The translations under genes were made by a program, and so were the position numbers. From NCBI GenBank assembly GCA_035623615.1, contig DASPTB010000312.1:1-29904 (forward strand): a stretch of 29,904 nt of DNA. The letters are read 5' to 3'. This DNA is from DASPTB01 sp035623615. Lineage in GTDB: Bacteria; Actinomycetota; UBA4738. How positions within the stretch are numbered: the first letter of the stretch is position 1; each line of letters begins with the position of its first letter. Below are positions 25,084 to 29,904 of this stretch, piece after piece. The notes beneath the pieces were generated by a model, which was not told where the DNA came from, ran no database searches, and was given only the letters and a program-made list of their open reading frames with translations.

Positions 25084-25746
25084 TTATTCCAGGGCCGCCC
25101 GGAGCTCGTCCTCCGCGTCGGGAGTCGCGATGGCGATGATCTCGTCGCCGGGGGCGAACACCGACTCGGGCTGGGGGATGACGACGTGGCCTTCGCGCAC
25201 GATCGCCACCACGCTCGAGTCCACGGGGAGCCGCAGCTCGTACATGGGCCGCCCGACCACTGCTGAGTCCTCGCGGAGCGTCAGCTCGACCAGGGTGACC
25301 TGGCCGCGCTCGAGCTTCAGCAGCCGGACGACGTCGCCGACCGTGACGGCTTCTTCCACGAGCGCCGTCAGGATGTGCGGCGGGCTGACGGCCGCGTCCA
25401 CGCCCCACTGCTCGGTGAACATCCACTCGTTGTTGGGGTGGTTCACACGGGCAACCACGCGCGGCACCGCGAACTCCTGCTTGGCGAGCAGCGAGGTCAC
25501 CAGGTTGTCCTCGTCGTCGCCTGTCGACGCGACGATCACCTCGGCTCGGTCGAGATGCGCCTCGTCGAGGACGTACGGTTCGCACGCGTCGCCGTGGATG
25601 ACCGTGATCGCCTCGGGGAGCTCCTTGCGCGCTCGGTCGACGGCCGTCCGGTCCTGCTCGATCAGCGTGACCTCGTGGCCCCGGTCGCTGAGGTCGATCG
25701 CCAGGTGGCGCCCCACATTTCCCGCACCCGTGATGACGACGTTCAC
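25084..25746 (-). CDS. TrkA/RCK protein 2 (potassium-channel regulatory subunit)
   Basis: 220 residues from GTG 25746, 6 nt after GGAGG; TTG 25749 is the less likely alternative. RCK_N Rossmann fold with GAGNVG (7-12), the acidic end of beta2 (TLIEQD, binding the ribose of NAD(H) or ATP), HGDACEP and VASTGDDEDNLV. TrkA_C follows from about residue 138 (TLVELTLREDSAVVGRPMYE; ESVFAPGDEIIAIATP). Equivalent to mycobacterial CeoC or CeoB. It lies 25 nt downstream of TrkA1, in one operon. Confidence 0.92.
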   Translation of the reverse strand: MNVVITGAGNVGRHLAIDLSDRGHEVTLIEQDRTAVDRARKELPEAITVIHGDACEPYVLDEAHLDRAEVIVASTGDDEDNLVTSLLAKQEFAVPRVVARVNHPNNEWMFTEQWGVDAAVSPPHILTALVEEAVTVGDVVRLLKLERGQVTLVELTLREDSAVVGRPMYELRLPVDSSVVAIVREGHVVIPQPESVFAPGDEIIAIATPDAEDELRAALE

Positions 25747-25771
25747 CAACGACCTCCCGACGGGGCGCGCA

Positions 25772-26434
25772 TCAGCCGTCCTCCCCGGGGTGCTGCAGGA
25801 GATCGTCGAGCTTCTCCATCGCGTCCTTCGTCACCATGAAGTGGACGACGTCATCCTGCTGGAACGTGCTGGCGTCGACGGGGATGAAGCCGGTGCCGCC
25901 GCGCTCGATGCCGATGACGTCGATCTGTCCTTCGACCTCGAGCGAGCTCGCCTTGTGGCCGACCAGGTGCTGCGGCGCCTCGACCGCGAAGTGCAGCAGC
26001 GAGCCGCCCGCGAGGCTCTCGTGCATCTCCTCCATCCCATGGAAGAGCAGGAACTGGATCTGCGACGCGGCCCAGCGGACAGATGCGATCGTCGGGATGC
26101 TCAGCTTCTCGTAGATCTCGGCCCGTCGGGGATCGTAGATACGGGCGACGACCTTGGGAACGTGATAGTGCTCGCGGGCGATCCGGGCTGACACGATGTT
26201 CGAGTTGTCGCCGTTCGAGACCGCGACGAAACCGCCGGCTTCCCGGATCCCGGCCTCCTCGAGGACCGTCCGGTCGAAGCCGGGACCGACGATCGTGCGC
26301 GCGGAGAACCCCGGTGGGAACTTCTCGAAGGCCTCCGGGCGCTTGTCGATGATCGCCACCGAGTGGCCCCGCTTCGCCAGGGCAACGGTGGTCGCGGCGC
26401 CTACGCGCCCGCAGCCCATGATCACGATGTGCAC
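25772..26434 (-). CDS. TrkA/RCK protein 1 (potassium-channel regulatory subunit)
   Basis: 220 residues from GTG 26434. RCK_N with GCGRVG (8-13), SVAIIDKRPE (beta2; here an Asp at the ribose-binding position) and VSNGDNSNIVSARIA, then TrkA_C (HKASSLEVEGQIDVIGIERG ... QQDDVVHFMVTKD). First gene of the operon. TAGGCT lies exactly 7 nt before the start and no ribosome site is present, so the message is probably leaderless. The pair probably forms a hetero-octameric nucleotide-gated ring on a K+ transporter, but no TrkH/TrkG/KtrB gene is in the window. Confidence 0.92.
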   Translation of the reverse strand: MHIVIMGCGRVGAATTVALAKRGHSVAIIDKRPEAFEKFPPGFSARTIVGPGFDRTVLEEAGIREAGGFVAVSNGDNSNIVSARIAREHYHVPKVVARIYDPRRAEIYEKLSIPTIASVRWAASQIQFLLFHGMEEMHESLAGGSLLHFAVEAPQHLVGHKASSLEVEGQIDVIGIERGGTGFIPVDASTFQQDDVVHFMVTKDAMEKLDDLLQHPGEDG

Positions 26435-26441
26435 GGGCGCA

Positions 26442-26447
26442 AGCCTA
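26442..26447 (-). promoter_or_regulatory. -10 box (TAGGCT) of leaderless trkA operon
   Basis: TAGGCT reads from 26447 to 26442, seven nt before GTG 26434. This puts the predicted transcription start on the start codon. It faces the promoter of permease copy 2 about 75 bp away. Confidence 0.55.
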
Positions 26448-26516
26448 GCGCGCCGCCGCCCCCGGGAGAACAGTCTCCGGTGCCGCCGCGGTCTCGGAAC
26501 GCGGAAAGGGGCGGGC

Positions 26517-26522
26517 TAGAAT
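26517..26522 (+). promoter_or_regulatory. -10 box (TAGAAT) of leaderless permease copy 2 gene
   Basis: TAGAAT lies six nt before ATG 26529, with no ribosome-binding sequence between. The spacing is that of actinobacterial leaderless transcripts. A -35-like TCGGAA (26494-26499) is 17 nt upstream. Confidence 0.6.
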
Positions 26523-26528
26523 CCGCGG

Positions 26529-28829
26529 ATGGCCGTCAGCCACCGCGACCCCCACCCCACCGACGTCGTCAAGCGGATCTTCGTCGGCCGGCGGATGACG
26601 AGCGGCCACATGGAGCACACGCTCCTTCCGAAGGTCCTGGCGCTTCCCATCTTCACCTCGGACGCGCTGTCATCGGTCGCCTACTCGGTCGAGGCGAGCC
26701 TGTTGATCCTGTGGCAGGCGTCGCCCAACGTCGGCGCCTACATCCTGCCGATCAACCTCGCCGTCGCGGGGGTGATGGCCATCGTCGTGACCTCGTACCG
26801 GCAGGTGGTTCGCGCGTACCCGACCTCGGCCGGCTCGTACGTGGTGAGCAGCCAGAACCTCGCCACGGTGTTCGGCCTGATCGCGGCCGCGGCGCTCCTC
26901 GCCGACTACATCCTGACGGTGGCGGTCTCGGTCTCCTCGGGCGTGCTCGCCGTGTCCTCGGCGATGAACGGCTCGCTCAACTCCTGGAAGGTCCCGATCT
27001 CGATCGTCTGCATCGTCCTGCTGACGGTCGTGAACCTTCGCGGCGTGCGGGAGTCGGGGATCGCGTTCGCGACGCCGACGTATCTTTTCATCTTCTCCAT
27101 GGGGCTCCTGATCGTGGTCGGGTTCGCGCGCTGCGTCGGCGGCTGCCCCCACGTGACGAACGTGCCCGATCCCGTGCCTCCGGGAACGGCGGCGGCGATC
27201 GGCATCTTCGTCATCCTGCACTCGTTCTCGTCGGGATCGTCGGCGCTCACCGGCACCGAGGCGATCTCCAACGGCGTGAGCGCGTTCCGGCGGCCGCAGG
27301 GTCGAAACGCCGCCCAGACCCTCACGCTGCTCGGCTTCATCGCAGTGATCCTGATCATGGGCATCGCGTACCTCGCGAAGGGAACCGGCGCCGTGCCGAG
27401 CAAGACCGTGTCGGTCGTCTCCGAGATCGCGAGGGCGATGTTCGGCGGGGGGTTCTTCTTCTGGTTGATCCAGATCTCGACCTTCGCGATCCTGATCCTG
27501 GCGGCGAACACCTCGTTCCAGGGTTTCCCGCGCCTGTCGGCGCTCCTGGCGCGCGACCGCTTCATCCCCCGCCAGTTCGAGAACCTCGGCGACCGCCTCG
27601 TCTACTCCAACGGGATGGTCGTGCTGGCCGGTGGGGCGATCCTGCTCGTGTGGATCTTCCAGGCGAACGTCGATCGTCTGCTGCAGCTGTACGTCGTCGG
27701 CGTGTTCACCGCGTTCACGCTGAGCCAGACTGGTATGGTGCGGTACTGGCGGCGGGCCGCGCGCGCGGGGGGTGAGAAGGCGCAGGGCTGGCACTGGCGC
27801 CTCGCCATCAACGCCGCGGGCGCGGTCGCGACCGCGATCGTGCTCGCGATCGTCGTCTACACGAAGTTCCTCGAGGGGGCGTGGATCGTGATCCTCGCGA
27901 TCCCGATCCTGGTGGGCCTGTTCGAGTCCATCCGCCGTCACTACGAGTACGTCTCCCGCCAGGTCCGACTCGGCCGCGTCGGCGTCGACGAGACCGGGAG
28001 CAACATCGTCGTCGTCCTCGTCGAGGACCTCAACTCCGCGACGGCGGAGGCGATCGGTTACGTTCGATCATTCCAGGGCAACGATTTTCGCGCCATCCAC
28101 GTCGGCGAGGACGGCGCGGGGGTGGGAGTGGAATGGCCCCGCTTCTGCGGCTCCGACGTTCCCCTGGAGATGGTCTCGCCCGGGAGGCACGCCGTGAGCG
28201 CCGTCGTCGACTACCTACGCGCGATCCCACGCGAGCCGGGGGACTTCGTGACGCTGGTGCTCCCCGAGCTGCTGGTCAAGCGCTCGCTGTTGGCGACCCT
28301 GCGCAGGCGCCGGGCGTACATCCTGCTGAAGGTGCGGTTGCTGACCGAGCCGCAGATCGTGGTGACCGACGTCCCGGTGCTCAGGGAGACCTCTGGCGTC
28401 GCCGACGAGCAGCGGCCGCTGATCCCGCAGTGGACCGAGGCGATCGTTCTCGTCTCGGCCGTGCACGACGGAACCGTCCAGGCGATCAACTACGCGCAGT
28501 CGTTGCGGGCGGCCGAGACGCGCGCGCTGTTCGTGGCACTGGACCCGTCCGAGGTCGAGCCGATCACACGGGCGTGGGTCGAGCACCGCATCCCCGTGGA
28601 GCTCGACATCGTCGACGCGCCGTTCCGGGAGATGGGGGTACCGATCTTGGAGGAGATCCGCAGGACCACGGCCCGGCCCGACGCGGTCGCGGCGGTCGTC
28701 GTGCCCGAGGTCGTCGTCCGGCACTGGTGGCAGCAGCCCCTGCACGGCCAGCGCGGCCTGTTCGTCAAGCGCCTGCTCCTGTTCGAGGAGCGGGTGATCC
28801 TCACGAGCGTTCCATATCGAGTTCCCTAG
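26529..28829 (+). CDS. KimA-like APC-superfamily permease (probable K+ uptake), copy 2
   Basis: 766 residues, paralogous along its length to the copy at 22483-24987 but without the Pro-rich N-terminal tail. Shared blocks: MTSGHMEHTLLPKVLALPIF, SVAYSVEASL, TSYRQVVRAYPTSAGSYVVS (GGGS of copy 1 replaced by SAGS), NTSFQGFPRLSALLARDRF, VVGVFTAFTLSQTGMVRYWRR. Twelve helices reach about residue 430. The C-terminal 300 residues form two USP-like lobes (NIVVVLVEDLNSATAEAIGY and EAIVLVSAVHDGTVQAINYA). Divergent arrangement with the TrkA pair matches mycobacterial Rv2690c and ceoB-ceoC. K+ transport is inferred; amino-acid transport is the conservative alternative. Confidence 0.85.
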   Translation: MAVSHRDPHPTDVVKRIFVGRRMTSGHMEHTLLPKVLALPIFTSDALSSVAYSVEASLLILWQASPNVGAYILPINLAVAGVMAIVVTSYRQVVRAYPTSAGSYVVSSQNLATVFGLIAAAALLADYILTVAVSVSSGVLAVSSAMNGSLNSWKVPISIVCIVLLTVVNLRGVRESGIAFATPTYLFIFSMGLLIVVGFARCVGGCPHVTNVPDPVPPGTAAAIGIFVILHSFSSGSSALTGTEAISNGVSAFRRPQGRNAAQTLTLLGFIAVILIMGIAYLAKGTGAVPSKTVSVVSEIARAMFGGGFFFWLIQISTFAILILAANTSFQGFPRLSALLARDRFIPRQFENLGDRLVYSNGMVVLAGGAILLVWIFQANVDRLLQLYVVGVFTAFTLSQTGMVRYWRRAARAGGEKAQGWHWRLAINAAGAVATAIVLAIVVYTKFLEGAWIVILAIPILVGLFESIRRHYEYVSRQVRLGRVGVDETGSNIVVVLVEDLNSATAEAIGYVRSFQGNDFRAIHVGEDGAGVGVEWPRFCGSDVPLEMVSPGRHAVSAVVDYLRAIPREPGDFVTLVLPELLVKRSLLATLRRRRAYILLKVRLLTEPQIVVTDVPVLRETSGVADEQRPLIPQWTEAIVLVSAVHDGTVQAINYAQSLRAAETRALFVALDPSEVEPITRAWVEHRIPVELDIVDAPFREMGVPILEEIRRTTARPDAVAAVVVPEVVVRHWWQQPLHGQRGLFVKRLLLFEERVILTSVPYRVP

Positions 28830-28837
28830 GAGGGCGG

Positions 28838-29383
28838 GTGGACACAACCGAGGCGCGGTCGTTCGCCAAGTCGAAGGTGCGAAAGGACATCACCTACCGG
28901 CACCTCGTCAGCGTGGAAGGCGTGATGCGCCGGCTCGGTCGCCACTTCGGCGAGGACGAGGAGACGTGGGCGCTGACGGGGCTCTTCCACGACCTCGACC
29001 AGGACGAGACGGCGGATGACCCTGAGCGCCACGCGCGCCTCGCGGCCGAGTGGCTCCGCGAGGCCGGGGTCGACGAGGTCGTCGTCAACGGCGTGCTCGC
29101 GCACGCCCATCCCGAGTACCAGACCGATCGCATGAGCCGGGGGATCGTTGCCGCCGACGCCGTCGCGGGCCTGCTCGTGGCCGCTGCACTCGTGCGCCCA
29201 GAGCGCTCGGCCGGGATGAAGGTGTCCTCCGTCAAGAAGAAGCTCAAGGAGAAGGCGTTCGCCCCCGGTGTGAACCGCGACGAGGTCCACGAGGCCGAGA
29301 CGAACCTGGAACTCAGTCTGGATGAGTTCATCGGCCTGGCCATCGAGGGCGTCCAGGAGGTCGCGGCGGAGATCGGGCTCTAG
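28838..29383 (+). CDS. HD-domain phosphohydrolase
   Basis: 181 residues from GTG 28838, with AGGAGG four nt upstream overlapping the permease stop region, so co-transcribed with copy 2. The HD fold metal ligands are His22 (TYRHLVSVEGVMRRL), His51-Asp52 (LTGLFHDLDQDET) and Asp107 (IVAADAVAG), with LAHAHPEY (87-94) between. A conserved C-terminal KKKLKEKAFAPGVNRDEV block is typical of the small bacterial HDIG proteins whose substrate is unknown; nucleotides are likely. A part of this gene (29151-29237) recurs at the end of the window. Confidence 0.85.
   Translation: MDTTEARSFAKSKVRKDITYRHLVSVEGVMRRLGRHFGEDEETWALTGLFHDLDQDETADDPERHARLAAEWLREAGVDEVVVNGVLAHAHPEYQTDRMSRGIVAADAVAGLLVAAALVRPERSAGMKVSSVKKKLKEKAFAPGVNRDEVHEAETNLELSLDEFIGLAIEGVQEVAAEIGL
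29151..29237 (+). repeat. Repeat copy 1 (87 bp, inside the HD gene)
   Basis: Matches 29818-29904 at 86 of 87 positions; the only difference is T at 29185 versus C at 29852, silent for Ala. Copy 1 encodes the segment around metal-ligand Asp107. Confidence 0.95.
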
Positions 29384-29507
29384 GTCCCGTCGCGGCCGAG
29401 CGAGTCGGGTTAAGGCTTCCGTTCAAACGTGTCGAAGCTTCTGTGGAGACGCGAAACGCGCCACCTGTCGGCGCGCTGCGCCGCGGGATACCAAGGAGCT
29501 AGAGCGA
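29384..29507 (+). other. Intergenic region before the Pro/Glu-rich ORF
   Basis: It contains GGCGC-GCT-GCGCC (29470-29482), a small hairpin, and the palindrome GAAGCTTC near 29433. There is no clear promoter or terminator. AAGGAG at 29493-29498 serves the next ORF. Confidence 0.4.
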
Positions 29508-29904
29508 ATGTTCGAGCCAGAGCCCGAGCCGGATCCGTCTGAGGAAGCGCCGTCGGCCGACGTGCCGGCCGCCGCGCCGGAGAGCGCTCCGGCCGACGTG
29601 CCCGAGCCCGAAGCCCCTCAGTCCGACGCCCCCGAGGCGGTGCTCCCGCCGCCGCCCGAGGAGCCGCCCGCCCCCGAGTACGCCGACGTTCCGCTCCCGA
29701 CCGAGGTGCCGAAGTGGGCGCCGCAGGACGTGTTCTCGGGGCCGGCCCCGTCCGCCTCCACTGCTTCCGAGCCGGAGGCCGAGGTGGTCTCGGAGTTCGC
29801 CCCGCCGCCCTCCGAGCCCGCCGACGCCGTCGCGGGCCTGCTCGTGGCCGCCGCACTCGTGCGCCCAGAGCGCTCGGCCGGGATGAAGGTGTCCTCCGTC
29901 AAGA
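29508..29904 (+). CDS. Pro/Glu/Ala-rich ORF running in frame into a copy of the HD-domain C-terminal half (cut by window edge)
   Basis: ATG 29508 lies 9 nt after AAGGAG. The first 103 or so residues are low-complexity and acidic, rich in Pro, Glu and Ala (EPEPEPDPSEEAPSADVP onward), with no hydrophobic or catalytic motif. From Asp106 the frame becomes DAVAGLLVAAALVRPERSAG and continues to the window end identical to HD-protein residues 107-132. The fused part lacks the His and His-Asp ligands of a working HD domain. It may be a genuine disordered-linker protein with a duplicated tail, or an artificial join at the contig end. The N-terminal part looks real (good ribosome site, consistent codon use). 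Confidence 0.5.
   Translation, partial: MFEPEPEPDPSEEAPSADVPAAAPESAPADVPEPEAPQSDAPEAVLPPPPEEPPAPEYADVPLPTEVPKWAPQDVFSGPAPSASTASEPEAEVVSEFAPPPSEPADAVAGLLVAAALVRPERSAGMKVSSVK
29818..29904 (+). repeat. Repeat copy 2 (87 bp, at window end)
   Basis: Direct repeat of 29151-29237 at an offset of 667 bp, truncated by the end of the sequence. The border falls on CCGCCGACGCC, shared by both contexts. Confidence 0.95.

Noticed and set aside
1..29904. CRISPR array, tRNA/rRNA genes, insertion sequences, phage or toxin-antitoxin genes
   Set aside because: I looked for regular short repeats, cloverleaf-like segments and transposase or integrase motifs and saw none; codon use is uniform, with no sign of a foreign island.

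Overview
The window is about 30 kb of very GC-rich, densely coded DNA. It most likely comes from an uncultured member of the Actinomycetota. The evidence is: almost all third codon positions are G or C; GTG starts are common; -10 boxes are of the TAnnnT type, two of them sitting 6-7 nt before the start codon as in leaderless mRNAs; a LytR-CpsA-Psr cell-wall ligase is present; and a TrkA/TrkA pair stands divergent to an APC permease, as at the mycobacterial ceoB/ceoC locus. No taxonomic search was possible. Both ends cut genes, and the right end carries a repeat that may mark an assembly problem.

Left part (1-12.5 kb), mixed housekeeping: an MFS exporter (cut at base 1) divergent from a MOP-family flippase; a LOG-like Rossmann protein coupled to an SftH-type SF2 helicase; a CaCA-type cation antiporter; a two-gene operon for a membrane-anchored secreted protein and an LCP ligase; a TerC-type metal exporter under a clearly readable yybP-ykoY manganese riboswitch; a K+-independent membrane pyrophosphatase; and a small OB-fold protein.

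Right part (12.5-29 kb), a potassium-homeostasis island. A kdpD-like kinase lacking its N-terminal KdpD/USP module and kdpE run leftward. Divergently run a 27-residue membrane micro-ORF, kdpF, kdpA, kdpB, kdpC and an unrecognised coupled ORF. Facing them is a leftward operon of two TrkA/RCK proteins, a KimA-like APC permease, the missing KdpD N-terminal module as a separate gene, and a DUF2254 membrane protein. A second KimA-like permease is transcribed rightward from the same divergent promoter region as the trkA genes, followed by an HD-domain protein.

The central inference is that K+ uptake here combines an ATP-driven pump (KdpFABC) with two APC/KimA-like permeases, and that cytosolic nucleotide-sensing modules (two RCK proteins, a detached KdpD-N/USP protein, and tandem USP-like lobes at the permease C-termini) regulate them. 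No TrkH/TrkG channel is visible. The most noteworthy points are the split KdpD, the TrkA pair without a Trk channel, two unannotated kdp-operon ORFs, the translational Mn2+ switch, a possible frameshift or leader peptide at the flippase start, and the HD-gene fragment fused in frame to a Pro/Glu-rich ORF at the contig end.
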